64,000 nucleotides of DNA from Tropicimonas marinistellae (GCF_001509585.1 NZ_LNCI01000005.1:1-64000), one strand, 5' to 3'; counted from the first letter of the stretch, positions 29,191-38,625 are shown. A program made the numbers and translations. Notes: a model not told the origin generated them from the letters alone.

Positions 29191-30906
29191 TCAGGAGGCG
29201 GCGCCGATCAGGCCCATGCTCTCCAGTTTCAGCAGGACCTGCTGGGCGCAGTAATCCACGTCGACCGTTTCGGTATCCAGACGCAGTTCGGGGGTCTCCG
29301 GCACGTCGTAGGGATCGGAGATCCCGGTGAACTCCTTGATCTTGCCCTCGCGGGCCAGCTTGTAGAGCCCCTTGCGGTCCCGGCGCTCGCATTCCTCGAT
29401 GGAGGTGGCGACATGCACTTCCACGAAGGCGCCGTATTGCTCGATCTCCTCGCGCACGGCGCGGCGGGTCGTTGCATAGGGCGCGATCGGCGCGCAGATG
29501 GCGATACCGCCGTTCTTGGTGATCTCCGAGGCGACGTAGCCGATACGGCGGATGTTCAGGTCGCGGTGCTCCTTGGAGAAGCCCAGCTCGCTGGACAGGT
29601 TCTTCCGCACGATATCGCCGTCGAGCAGCGTCGTCGGGCGGCCACCCATTTCCATCAGCTTGATCATCAGCGCGTTGGCGATGGTCGACTTGCCGGAACC
29701 GGAGAAGCCGGTGAAGAACACGGTGAAGCCCTGCTTGGCCCGCGGCGGACGGGTGCGGCGCAGCTCCTTGACCACGTCGGGGAAGGAGAACCACTCGGGG
29801 ATTTCCAGCCCCTCGGACAGGCGGCGGCGCAGCTCGGTGCCGGAGATGTTGAGGATGGTCACGTCATCCTTGTCCGCGATCTCGTCCATCGGTTCGTATT
29901 GGGCGCGGTCCTGCACGTAGACCATGTGTTTGAAGGGCAGCATCTCGATGCCCATTTCCTCTTCGTATTTCTTGAAGAGGTCCTGTGCGTCGTAGGGGCC
30001 GTAGAAATCCTCGCCGGCGGAGTTCGAGCCCGGGCCGGCATGGTCGCGGCCGACGATGAAGTGGGTCACGCCGTGGTTCTTGCGGATCAGCCCGTGCCAG
30101 ACCGCCTCGCGCGGGCCGGCCATGCGCATGGCCAGCGGCAGGAGCGACATGGTGGTGGTGGCGGCCGGGTATTGGTCCAGCACCGCCTCGTAGCAGCGCA
30201 CGCGGGTGAAGTGGTCGATATCGCCCGGCTTGGTCATGCCGACGATCGGGTGAATCAGCAGGTTGGCCTGCGCTTCCTTGGCGGCCCGGAAGGTCAGTTC
30301 CTGGTGGGCGCGGTGCAGCGGGTTGCGGGTCTGGAAGGCGACGACCTTGCGCCAGCCGAGCTTGCGGAAGTAGGCGCGCAACTCGTTCGGCGTGTCGCGG
30401 CGGGCGCGGAAGTCGTAATGCATCGGCGCCTGGATGCCGGTGATCGGGCCGCCGAGATAGACGGGGCCGGCATGGTTGTGCAGGTAGTTGACGGCCGGGT
30501 GGGCATCGTCGTCGGCGCCGAAGACCTTCTCGGCCTCCTTGGACTTGTTCGGGGTCCAGTTGTCCGTGACCGACATGATCGCCAGGATCACGCCTTCGGG
30601 GTCACGCAGGGCGATGTCCTGACCCGCTTCGATGCTGCCGGCGAATTCCTCGCTCACGTCCAGCGTGATCGGCATCGGCCAGAGCGACCCGTCGGCGAGA
30701 CGCATGTTTTCTACGACACCGTCGTAGTCTTCCTCCGACAGGAAACCCTTCAGCGGGTTGAAGGCGCCGTTCATCAGCAGTTCGAGGTCGCAGATCTGGC
30801 GCGGAGACAGATCCCAGCTTGGCAGCTCGGCCGCTTCCACCTTCAGTTTCTGAGCGCTCTCGTAGCTCACGTAGAGCTCGGGGATGGGCGCATGTTGGTT
30901 CTGCAT
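29191..30906 (-). CDS. Bifunctional sulfate adenylyltransferase / adenylylsulfate kinase
   Basis: 571 residues from the ATG at 30906, which has AGGA 8 bases upstream. It makes APS and then PAPS for sulfate assimilation or sulfonation. The N-terminal PUA-like and ATP-sulfurylase domains carry QTRNPLHRAHQEL and the IVGRDHAGPG motif. The C-terminal APS-kinase domain has the P-loop TGFSGSGKST. The frame stays open a further 123 codons upstream into a MarR-type helix-turn-helix, so the product could be larger (see separate entry). Confidence 0.95.
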   Translation of the reverse strand: MQNQHAPIPELYVSYESAQKLKVEAAELPSWDLSPRQICDLELLMNGAFNPLKGFLSEEDYDGVVENMRLADGSLWPMPITLDVSEEFAGSIEAGQDIALRDPEGVILAIMSVTDNWTPNKSKEAEKVFGADDDAHPAVNYLHNHAGPVYLGGPITGIQAPMHYDFRARRDTPNELRAYFRKLGWRKVVAFQTRNPLHRAHQELTFRAAKEAQANLLIHPIVGMTKPGDIDHFTRVRCYEAVLDQYPAATTTMSLLPLAMRMAGPREAVWHGLIRKNHGVTHFIVGRDHAGPGSNSAGEDFYGPYDAQDLFKKYEEEMGIEMLPFKHMVYVQDRAQYEPMDEIADKDDVTILNISGTELRRRLSEGLEIPEWFSFPDVVKELRRTRPPRAKQGFTVFFTGFSGSGKSTIANALMIKLMEMGGRPTTLLDGDIVRKNLSSELGFSKEHRDLNIRRIGYVASEITKNGGIAICAPIAPYATTRRAVREEIEQYGAFVEVHVATSIEECERRDRKGLYKLAREGKIKEFTGISDPYDVPETPELRLDTETVDVDYCAQQVLLKLESMGLIGAAS

Positions 30907-31275
30907 CGTTGTGGTCCTGTGTTGAAAAGGGTTGAGACCGCTCGTTGTGCCGGTCAGTTCTGCATGAAGGGCGTCGTATTCCGCGAATTTGCGCGCAAGA
31001 AATTTGTCGCGCAGGCGGGCTTGCTGGACGGCGCCGCGGTTGGTGATGGAATAGGCGAAGCGCTGGCGCTTGTCGGGGCCGTCGCGCTCGGTGACATTTA
31101 CAAGGCCGGCATCCGTTGCCGCACGAAGCTGTGCGTTCAGCCGCCCCAGCGACACGCCAAGCGCCGTCGCCGTGGCCCGTTGCGATGCTTCCGGCGCAAG
31201 GTCGAGCTGGCGCAGCAGTCGGAAGAGGAGGTCCTCATCCTCTGGTGTCGTGGCTTTTTCGCGGAGGGGCGGCAT
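30907..31275 (-). CDS. EPS-associated MarR-type HTH domain, in frame with the downstream sulfurylase
   Basis: 123 codons from the ATG at 31275 lead without a stop into the sulfate adenylyltransferase. Residues 11-106 match the EPS-associated MarR regulators: LLRQLDLAPEASQRATATAL, then GVSLGRLNAQLRAATDAGL, a wing, and a helix with KFLARKFAEYDALHAEL. In related bacteria such a regulator is typically a separate gene. Here either the stop codon was lost, creating a DNA-binding/enzyme fusion, or the sulfurylase still starts internally at 30906 and this frame makes both. A palindrome upstream could be its operator. Confidence 0.6.
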
Positions 31276-31732
31276 CGGCGACTCATGATGTGTTCACGGG
31301 TGAACGCATGTCATGAAACCGACCGGACGCAAAGGGGGGGGGACCCCGGCAATTGGGCGATTTGGCGGACTGCTGCCGGCACGCAACACATGCGCGTCTG
31401 GCTGTAAGGCGGGCGGGCACGGTCCGTGGGGAATGGGAATGATTGCGCGCGGGGCCGAAACGATGGGTCCGGCGGCGCGGGCCGGTCGTGGCCAGTGCGG
31501 GGCGGGTTCAGGCCGGGATTCGATCCGGTATCCTCCGCGCAGGCCGCGCATCGCCGGTCCGTGGGGCGGCGATGGACGGTTGGGCGGCAGCGTTTTATCT
31601 CCGAGATCCCGAACGACCTCGGAGCGTGTCGCTTGCGGTGACGGATCGCCGGCCTGACGGCCTCGGTTCCGTGCCGGAGGGGCGGTGTGCCGGACGCGTC
31701 TTTCTGGCCGAAGGGTACGGGGTCAGATCACT
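31276..31732. other. Intergenic region between sulfurylase and CodA-like genes
   Basis: 457 bp with no supportable gene. It holds the nested palindrome near 31283-31316, a run of nine G at 31334-31342, and otherwise GC-rich sequence. Reading frames here resemble no family that I know and have no ribosome site. The promoter of the HTH-sulfurylase transcript must lie within it. Confidence 0.5.
31283..31316 (-). promoter_or_regulatory. Nested palindrome upstream of the MarR-type gene
   Basis: GTTCAC (31292-31297) and GTGAAC (31300-31305) are perfect inverted copies two bases apart. They are flanked by TCATGA (31283-31288) and TCATGA (31311-31316), itself self-complementary. The whole lies directly before the start at 31275 and fits an operator for a dimeric winged-helix protein. 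Confidence 0.45.
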
Positions 31733-33013
31733 CTAGGCGCTGTGGCGGCGACGGACGCTGGGCGGGCGACCCTCCAGAGTGAGCTGGCTGTCGTTGCGGG
31801 CCTTGGTGGAGACGACGCGGCCCTTGGAGATCACGGCGAGCCGGTCGGGGCGGAGGCGAACCGCCTCGATGGGGTCGCCCGCATCCAGAACAACGAGCGA
31901 AGCGGTGTTGCCCTCGGCGAGACCGTAGCCGTCCAGATGGAGGATTGCGGCATTCTCCGTTGTCACCATGTCGAAGCAACGACGCATCTCTTCGGGTGCG
32001 GTCATCTGGGCAACGTGAAGGCCCATGAAGGCGACATCCAGCATGTCCCCGGTGCCGAGGCTGTACCACGGGTCGCGCACGCAATCCTGGCCCCATCCAA
32101 CAGTGATGCCCTGTGCGTGCATTTCCTTCACCCGGGTCAGCCCCCGCCGCTTGGGGAAGGTGTCGTGGCGCCCCTGCAGGACGATATTGATCAGCGGGTT
32201 GGGAATGGCAGTGATCTCGGCCTCTGCGATGAGGGGCAGCAGCTTGGAGACATAGTAATTGTCCATCGAATGCATCGAGGTCAGGTGCGAGCCGGCGACG
32301 CGCCCGTTGAGGCCCAGGCGCTGTGTCTCGTAGGCGAGCGTTTCGATGTGACGGCTCATGGGATCGTCGGTCTCGTCGCAATGCATGTCGACGAGAAGGC
32401 CGCGTTCGGCGGCGATTTCGCACAGCGCGCGGACCGAGGCGCGGCCCTCGTCCATCGTGCGCTCGAAATGCGGGATGCCGCCGACCACGTCCACGCCCAT
32501 GTCGAGCGCCCGGAGCGTATTGGCGCGAGCGGTCGGATCGCGGAAGAACCCGTCCTGCGGGAAGGCAACGAGTTGCAGATCGAGATACGGTTTCACGCGC
32601 TCGCGGACCTCAAGCATCGCGGTGACGCCCTTCAGTTCATCGTCGCAGGTATCCACGTGGCTGCGGATGGCCAGAAGTCCGAGGCTCACAGCCCAGTCGC
32701 AATAGGCCAGCGCGCGGTCGACCATGGCGTCCACGGTCGTACTGGACTTCAGTTCCCCCCAGAGCGCGATTCCTTCGAGCAGCGTGCCGGAGGCGTTTAT
32801 CCGGGGTGTGCCGTAGCTGAGCGTCGCATCCATATGAAAATGCGGATCGACGAAGGGTGGGGAGACGAGGTCTCCGGTGGCGTCGATCTCCGTGCCGGCG
32901 GTCGATCCGGAAAGATCCCCGACGGCGGCGATGGTGGCGCCGGTGATGCCGATATCCGCGCGTGTACCATCCGGGAGCGTTCCGCCCGTCACGAGGATGT
33001 CGAATTCGGCCAT
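31733..33013 (-). CDS. Cytosine deaminase-like amidohydrolase (CodA family)
   Basis: 426 residues of the amidohydrolase superfamily, clearly like Escherichia coli CodA across its length. The metal site FVDPHFHMDATLS, VDMHCDETDD, GSHLTSMHSMDNYY, PNPLINIVLQGRHDT and PKRRGLTRVKEM are all present. The block that reads GHDDV in CodA is GQDCV here, so the second Asp, which contacts the pyrimidine in CodA, is Cys. The substrate may therefore not be cytosine. Its ATG shares one base with the upstream permease stop (TAATG), placing it last in the BMP-type importer operon. Confidence 0.9.
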   Translation of the reverse strand: MAEFDILVTGGTLPDGTRADIGITGATIAAVGDLSGSTAGTEIDATGDLVSPPFVDPHFHMDATLSYGTPRINASGTLLEGIALWGELKSSTTVDAMVDRALAYCDWAVSLGLLAIRSHVDTCDDELKGVTAMLEVRERVKPYLDLQLVAFPQDGFFRDPTARANTLRALDMGVDVVGGIPHFERTMDEGRASVRALCEIAAERGLLVDMHCDETDDPMSRHIETLAYETQRLGLNGRVAGSHLTSMHSMDNYYVSKLLPLIAEAEITAIPNPLINIVLQGRHDTFPKRRGLTRVKEMHAQGITVGWGQDCVRDPWYSLGTGDMLDVAFMGLHVAQMTAPEEMRRCFDMVTTENAAILHLDGYGLAEGNTASLVVLDAGDPIEAVRLRPDRLAVISKGRVVSTKARNDSQLTLEGRPPSVRRRHSA

Positions 33014-33957
33014 TAGCGTTCTCCGCGGTTGTAAGGTACCATCAGCGCCTCCGGCACTTCGGCGCGCCGCGACATGAGCACGAGCGCGAGGATCGAGAGC
33101 ACATAGGGCACCATGAGGAAGATCTGGTAAGGCACCACGGCGCCCAGCGGCGTCTGCTGCATCCGGATCTGGAGCGCATCGAAGGCCGCGAAAAGGATCG
33201 CGCCGAGCAATGCCTTGCCCGGTCGCCAGGCGCCGAAGACGACCAGCGCGATGCAGATCCAGCCGCGCCCGTTCACCATCTCGAAGAAGAAGGAGGAGAA
33301 GGCGGACATGGTCAGGAAGGCGCCGCCCACGGCCATCAGCCCGGAGCCAGCCACCACCGCGCCCATGCGGATCGCGGTTACCGACAAGCCCTGCGCCTCG
33401 ACGGCCGACGGGTTCTCGCCGGCGGCGCGCAGTGCGAGGCCGAGCGGGGTGCGGTACAGGACGAAGCCCACGACCGCCACGGTGGCGAGCGCCAGGTAGG
33501 TGAGCGGGGTTTGCGAGAAGAGGGATTCGCCCAGCAGCGGCAGATCCGAGAGCACCGGTATATCGACAGGCTGGAACGGCTCGATACGCGGCGGGCTCGT
33601 GACCTCGGGCAGCGCAAGGCGATAGGCGTAGTAGGCCGAGGAGGTCGCCAGCAGCGTCACCCCGAGGCCGACCACATGCTGTGACAGCCCCAGCGGGACA
33701 GTGAGCGTCGCGTGGAGCAGGCCGAAGAGCATGCCGGTCGCCATGGCCACCATCACGCCCGGCCACAGGCCGAGCCCGGCATAGACGGCCATCCAACCGG
33801 CGAAGGCGCCGATAACCATGATGCCCTCGATACCGAGGTTCAGCACGCCCGCGCGCTCGCAGATCAATTCCCCCATGGTTGCGAAGATCAGCGGCGAGGC
33901 GATCCGCAGGACGGCGCCCCAGAAGCTTGCGGTCATCAGGATGTCGAGGATCTCCAT
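33013..33957 (-). CDS. ABC transporter permease, BMP/nucleoside type
   Basis: 314 residues with about eight to ten hydrophobic segments. The motif GELICERAGVLNLGIEGIMV near the N-terminus is typical of the BPD_transp_2 permeases paired with BMP binding proteins that import nucleosides or nucleobases. It lies 4 bp after the first permease and overlaps the deaminase gene by one base, so coupled translation is likely. It forms the membrane channel with its partner permease. Confidence 0.92.
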   Translation of the reverse strand: MEILDILMTASFWGAVLRIASPLIFATMGELICERAGVLNLGIEGIMVIGAFAGWMAVYAGLGLWPGVMVAMATGMLFGLLHATLTVPLGLSQHVVGLGVTLLATSSAYYAYRLALPEVTSPPRIEPFQPVDIPVLSDLPLLGESLFSQTPLTYLALATVAVVGFVLYRTPLGLALRAAGENPSAVEAQGLSVTAIRMGAVVAGSGLMAVGGAFLTMSAFSSFFFEMVNGRGWICIALVVFGAWRPGKALLGAILFAAFDALQIRMQQTPLGAVVPYQIFLMVPYVLSILALVLMSRRAEVPEALMVPYNRGER

Positions 33958-33961
33958 TGGG

Positions 33962-35008
33962 CTATCCCCTCACCAGGTTGAATCGCGTCATCAGGATCGC
34001 GACGACCATGAACAGGAGCGCCGTTGCGAGAGAGATATCCGCAATATACGTAGGGACTTCCGCGGCGCGGCTCATGCTATCGGCGCCGACGAAAATGCCC
34101 GCCACGAAGAGCGCGGAGACGACGACGCCGAGGGGATGCAACAGGGCCAGCATGGCAACGATGATCCCGGTGTAGCCAAAGCCGGGCGACAGATCGAGCG
34201 TCAGGTTGCCCTTGAGGCCTGCCACCTCCGAGTAGCCCGCGAGCGCCGCGAGGCCGCCCGACAGGAGCGCTGTCTTCAGCAGCACGCTCCGCACCGGAAT
34301 GCCGGCAAACCTGGCCGCTTCGGGGTTCAAGCCCACGGCGCGGATCTCGTAGCCGAGTGTCGTCCTGACCTGGATGAACCAGACGACAACAGCGGAAATG
34401 AGGCCGAGCGCAAACCCCCAGTGCAGCCGGAGCCCGTCGACGATCCGCGGCAGGCGCGCATCGCGCGGGAGCGCCTCGGATTTCGGCCAGCCCATGCCCA
34501 TCGGGTCCTTCAACGGGCCTTCGAGCAGCATCGAGATAAACAGCAGCATGATGAAATTCAGCAGCAGCGTCGTGACCACCTCGTCGACCCCGAGCCGGAC
34601 CTTGAGCATCACCGGGAGCAGCAGCATCAGCGCACCGGCCGCCACCGCCGCCATCGCCATCACCGGAATGGCAACGGGGCCGGGCAGGCCGAGGCGGGTG
34701 CCGACCAGAACTGTCACGAGGGCGCCCGCGTAGAGCTGCGCTTCGGCGCCGATGTTCCACAGGCGCGCGCGGAAGGCGACCGCGACCGCAAGCCCGGTGA
34801 AGATCAACGGCGTCGCGCGGTTCAGCGTCTCCAGCACCGCGAACTTCGATCCCAGGGCGCCATTGACGATCAGGCCGAGGGTGGCCAGCGGGTTGGCCCC
34901 TGCCAGCATGGCGAGCAGCGAGGCGACGAGAACCGTCAGCGCCAGCGCGATGGCAGGGAAGCCGAGGGTGCGTCCGAGTGTTTGAGAGGCAACGGGTTCA
35001 AGCCGCAT
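33962..35008 (-). CDS. ABC transporter permease, BMP/nucleoside type
   Basis: 348 residues from the ATG at 35008 (MRLEPVASQT), which overlaps the ATPase gene by 11 bases. Multiple transmembrane segments are visible, and the family signature FRARLWNIGAEAQLYAGAL occurs at about 80-98. It is longer at the N-terminus than its partner permease, as usual for this pair. It forms the inner-membrane channel of the importer together with the 33013-33957 product. Confidence 0.92.
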   Translation of the reverse strand: MRLEPVASQTLGRTLGFPAIALALTVLVASLLAMLAGANPLATLGLIVNGALGSKFAVLETLNRATPLIFTGLAVAVAFRARLWNIGAEAQLYAGALVTVLVGTRLGLPGPVAIPVMAMAAVAAGALMLLLPVMLKVRLGVDEVVTTLLLNFIMLLFISMLLEGPLKDPMGMGWPKSEALPRDARLPRIVDGLRLHWGFALGLISAVVVWFIQVRTTLGYEIRAVGLNPEAARFAGIPVRSVLLKTALLSGGLAALAGYSEVAGLKGNLTLDLSPGFGYTGIIVAMLALLHPLGVVVSALFVAGIFVGADSMSRAAEVPTYIADISLATALLFMVVAILMTRFNLVRG

Positions 35009-36533
35009 GGTCGAATCCTTGTCCGGCCATCCACACGCCGAGTTCTGCCGGGGTTTTGGAGCCGCGTGGAAACTCCGGCGATACGCGGCCCTCGGAGATG
35101 ACGTGAATGACATCCGAAAGCGCCAGGATCTCGTCGAGGTCTTCGGAAATGAGCAATACCGCCGCGCCCGCGTCGCGCGCGGCGATCAGCCGTTCCTGCA
35201 CGTAGGTCAATGCGCCGATGTCGAGCCCCCGGACCGGCTGATTGGCGAGAATGATCCGAGGCCCGGCCTCCAGAACACGGCCCAAAATGAGCTTCTGCAT
35301 GTTGCCGCCCGAAAGCAGACGGATCCGCGCGTCGGGACCGGGGCAGCGGACATCGTAGCGGGAAATGATCTCCTCGGCGTGATGGCGCGCCTTTCCCCAG
35401 TTCATGATACCGCTGCTGCTGAACGGCGGGGCAGGGTACCCCTCCAAGACGGTATTCTCCGTCAGGGAGAAATCCGCGATCGACCCCTGTTTGTGGCGAT
35501 CCTCCGGAATTCTCCCGAGCCCGGCATTGAGCGCGGCCCGGGGCGACCATGTCTGCACAGGTTGACCGAACAGGCGCATCTCGCCGCGCTCCGGCGTGGC
35601 AAGGCCGCCGACCAGATCGGCCAGCGCGGCCTGTCCGTTCCCGGACACGCCCGCGATCCCGGTGATCTGCCCGGCCCGCAGCGACAGGTTTGCGCCGTCC
35701 AGTCCTACGCGACGCCCCTCGGCGGACAGGGATACATCCGCGAGTTGCAGCAATGTCTCGCCGGGAGTGCGGGCTTCGGCGCGCGGCAGCGTCACTTCGG
35801 CGCCGACCATCATCTCTGCGAGCTTGTGGCGATCGGTGTCCCGGGTCGCAACCTCGCCTGCCAGGCGGCCGTGCCGCAGCACGATCACGCGTTCGGAAAT
35901 CGCCATGACCTCGTGCAGCTTGTGGGAAATGAAGATGACCGACAAGCCGCGCGCGACCGCCTTGCGCAGGGTGTCGAAGAGCGCGTCGCTTTCCTGTGGG
36001 GTCAGAACGGCGGTCGGCTCATCGAGAATCAGGATGCGCGCATCGCGATAGAGTGCCTTCAGGATCTCGACCCGTTGCTTCTCGCCCACCGAGAGCGATT
36101 TTATCTGCGCGTCCAGATGCACTTTGAGCCCAAAATCCCGTGACAACACTTGCAGCCGTGTCCGGCCCCTGGATTTCGCGAGCCCCATGCGCCAGAGCGG
36201 TACCGTGCCAAGGAGCACGTTCTCCAGAACGGTCATGTTCTCCGCCAAAGTGAAATGCTGATGCACCATGCCCACGCCGGCGGCCAGCGCGGCACCGGGT
36301 GCGCCCGGCGGCATGACCTCTCCGAACACCTCGACGGTGCCTGCATCGGCCGTGTAGTGGCCGAACAGGATGTTCATCAGGGTCGTCTTGCCCGCGCCAT
36401 TCTCGCCCAGCAGTGCGAGGACTTCGCCCTCGTGGAGGGCGAAGCCGACATTGTCGTTGGCGGTGAGTTGGCCGAACCGCTTGGTGATGCCGTTCAGCCG
36501 TAGCACGACGCCCCGGGAAGGGGGGACGGTCAT
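34998..36533 (-). CDS. ABC transporter ATP-binding protein with two nucleotide-binding domains
   Basis: 511 residues. It has two fused ATPase domains as in sugar and nucleoside importers. Domain 1 has Walker A GENGAGKTT near 45, the signature LSVGEKQRVEI and Walker B ILILDEPTAVL. Domain 2 has the degenerate P-loop GVSGNGQAA, signature LLSGGNMQKL and IILANQPVRGLD. The ATG at 36533 shares one base with the stop of the binding-protein gene (TGATG). It energises uptake by the two permeases. Confidence 0.94.
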   Translation of the reverse strand: MTVPPSRGVVLRLNGITKRFGQLTANDNVGFALHEGEVLALLGENGAGKTTLMNILFGHYTADAGTVEVFGEVMPPGAPGAALAAGVGMVHQHFTLAENMTVLENVLLGTVPLWRMGLAKSRGRTRLQVLSRDFGLKVHLDAQIKSLSVGEKQRVEILKALYRDARILILDEPTAVLTPQESDALFDTLRKAVARGLSVIFISHKLHEVMAISERVIVLRHGRLAGEVATRDTDRHKLAEMMVGAEVTLPRAEARTPGETLLQLADVSLSAEGRRVGLDGANLSLRAGQITGIAGVSGNGQAALADLVGGLATPERGEMRLFGQPVQTWSPRAALNAGLGRIPEDRHKQGSIADFSLTENTVLEGYPAPPFSSSGIMNWGKARHHAEEIISRYDVRCPGPDARIRLLSGGNMQKLILGRVLEAGPRIILANQPVRGLDIGALTYVQERLIAARDAGAAVLLISEDLDEILALSDVIHVISEGRVSPEFPRGSKTPAELGVWMAGQGFDHAA

Positions 36534-37564
36534 CAGGCGGACGTCGGCTCTTCGTCGTTGATCTCGACTTCGAAATCGCCGGAACGAATGGCCGCTTCGC
36601 GCTCCGCCACGAGGTCCAGCGCCTGCTGCGGCACCTTGCCCTCGAAGGTTCCGAGCGGCGCCAGCGAGCATCCGCCCTCCTTCATGAAGCTGTAGAGGCC
36701 GTAATTCGCGGCTTCGAACGTGCCGTCGGCAACCTTTGCCAGCGCCGCCTGGAGCGTGGGTTCGAAATGCCACAACGCCGATGCGACGACGGTCTCCGGA
36801 TAATCCGCCTGCGTGTCGATGACGTTGCCGATGGCGAGAATTCCGCGCTCCTGCGCCGCGTCCGAAACACCGAAGCGTTCGGCATAGAGAAGGTCGGCGC
36901 CGTTCTCGATCATCGCGAAGGCGGTTTCCTTCGCCTTGGGCGGGTCGAACCATGACCCGATGAAGCTGACCTGGAAGGTGGCGTCGGGTTTGACCTCGCG
37001 AACGCCGGCCATGAAGGCGTGCATCAGACGGTTGACTTCGGGGATCGGGAACCCCCCGACCATACCAATATTGCCCGTTTCTGTCATCGCCCCGGCAATG
37101 ATTCCAGAGAGATAGGAGGCGTCCTGAATGTAATTGTCGAACACCGAGAGGTTCGGATAGGCGGGATCGTCGAGGAAGGAAGACCCCAGCAGGAACGCCG
37201 TCTCCGGGTAATCCAGCACGACCTCGCGCGCCTCCTGCTCGACACCGAAAATCTCGCCGACGATCAGCTTCACGCCTTGCTCGGCGTATTCACGCATCAC
37301 GCGCGGATAGTCCGTGTTCGCCGTATTCTCGCTGAACGTGTAGGTGATCTGACCGGCCGCCTTCGCGGCTTCTGCGGCGATATGGATGCGGCTGACCCAT
37401 TGCTGTTCAACCGGTACGGTGTAAATGCCGGCAACGCTGATGGGTTCTTGCGCCCAAAGACGCTTCGGCAAAAGCCCAAGCCCTGCCGCCGTTGCTGCCC
37501 CGCCAGCTCCAAGCAATAGCTGCCGGCGATGCAAACCTGCGGCATCGAAGGTTTTTCTTGTCAT
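36533..37564 (-). CDS. BMP family ABC transporter substrate-binding protein
   Basis: 343 residues. The N-terminus has a twin-arginine-type signal (HRRQLLLGAGGAATAAGLGLL), then EPISVAGIYTVPVEQQWVSRI. The BMP/PnrA-like fold shows as NIGMVGGFPIPEVNRLMHAF. Such periplasmic receptors bind nucleosides or nucleobases. AGGGGG lies 5 bases before the ATG. It heads the operon BMP-ATPase-permease-permease-deaminase, so the captured compound is probably the deaminase substrate or its precursor. Confidence 0.92.
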   Translation of the reverse strand: MTRKTFDAAGLHRRQLLLGAGGAATAAGLGLLPKRLWAQEPISVAGIYTVPVEQQWVSRIHIAAEAAKAAGQITYTFSENTANTDYPRVMREYAEQGVKLIVGEIFGVEQEAREVVLDYPETAFLLGSSFLDDPAYPNLSVFDNYIQDASYLSGIIAGAMTETGNIGMVGGFPIPEVNRLMHAFMAGVREVKPDATFQVSFIGSWFDPPKAKETAFAMIENGADLLYAERFGVSDAAQERGILAIGNVIDTQADYPETVVASALWHFEPTLQAALAKVADGTFEAANYGLYSFMKEGGCSLAPLGTFEGKVPQQALDLVAEREAAIRSGDFEVEINDEEPTSA

Positions 37565-37747
37565 GGTAGCCCCCTGTTCCGAGTCGTCTTGATGTGCGCC
37601 AATCTCGACTGTCGTTTGCCGGATGGAACAGTCTGAAACTGGCACGAAGGACGGGCTGTGGGAAGATGCGATGAAAATGTGCAGAACTTTTCCCGGACAT
37701 CATTTTTTGAGCACCCGTGATACCAGTCAGGGTTGCGTGGCGCGTGG

Positions 37748-38608
37748 TTATTCCAATTCGTCCAACTGCTCTCGGAGCTCCTCGACGCGTTCGAGGTGTT
37801 TTTGCCCCCGCTCGCTCAGCGCCCGGTTGGCTTCCACGATCAGCAATCTGAGAACCGACATCGCGCCGGCGTAGCTGTCGGCGAATTGCGGCGTGTCCAC
37901 GACGCAGTCCAGCGTCCACGTTGCGAATGCGGGCGCTTCTCGAATGGTCTGGTCGGCAATCAGAACGATGCGGGCGCCGCGCGCAGAGATGGCCTCGATT
38001 GTCTTCATGAAGCCACTCGGACGCCGCCTCAACCCTATGACAATCGCGAGATTTCCCTCTTCCAGCGCGGCGATGCCTTCCGACCGCGTCTGGCCCGGCA
38101 ACAGAAGCGGCGCCACGCCGGGCCGCATCTGTGCCAGTTGGGCGGTGATGTACTGGGCAAGGAAGTGGCTGTTGCGGTAGCCCAATGTGCGGATGCGTGG
38201 GGCCTCTGCGATCGCGGCACCGATTTCCTTGACCGCAATCGGGTTCAGTCGTGAGAGTGTCGCGTCGATCAGGGCGATTTCCTGCGCGGCGACGACCGAC
38301 AGGGGGTCGGCTCCCTGTTTCTGCGATGCGCCGGTGTAGAGCGGTGATCCGGTTGCGCGCATCCGGCGTGCGTCCTGCCGCGCCGCGTCAAAGCTGGCGT
38401 AGCCGAGACGACGGAAAAAGCGGCTGACGGTTGCGTTCGAAACCTGCGCCAGTCCGGCGAGCTCGGATCCGGACAGCACGGCGAGTTCTGCGGGACTGTC
38501 GAGGATTGCGTCTGCGATCAGTCGTTCGCCGTCTGACAAGCCCGCGTATGCTTCGTGAATGCGCCGAACCATGCTATGATCCCCTGAATTTGCCTGAGTT
38601 TTGGGCAT
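37748..38608 (-). CDS. MurR/RpiR family transcriptional regulator
   Basis: 286 residues from 38608; an in-frame ATG at 38572 is also well placed after AGGGG. The N-terminal RpiR helix-turn-helix reads SGSELAGLAQVSNATVSRFF at about 46-65. The C-terminal SIS domain, usually a phosphosugar or small-molecule sensor, includes RTLGYRNSHFLAQY. It is divergent from the TRAP transporter and upstream of the BMP importer on the same strand. It is thus well placed to control both uptake systems. The ligand is unknown. Confidence 0.9.
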   Translation of the reverse strand: MPKTQANSGDHSMVRRIHEAYAGLSDGERLIADAILDSPAELAVLSGSELAGLAQVSNATVSRFFRRLGYASFDAARQDARRMRATGSPLYTGASQKQGADPLSVVAAQEIALIDATLSRLNPIAVKEIGAAIAEAPRIRTLGYRNSHFLAQYITAQLAQMRPGVAPLLLPGQTRSEGIAALEEGNLAIVIGLRRRPSGFMKTIEAISARGARIVLIADQTIREAPAFATWTLDCVVDTPQFADSYAGAMSVLRLLIVEANRALSERGQKHLERVEELREQLDELE

Positions 38609-38625
38609 TCTCGGTTTCCTCGCGG

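Noticed and set aside
33014-33796. Extended N-terminus of the CodA-like protein running back through the permease gene
   Set aside because: The extra part is an out-of-frame reading of a clear permease gene. The true ATG at 33013 overlaps the permease stop by one base.
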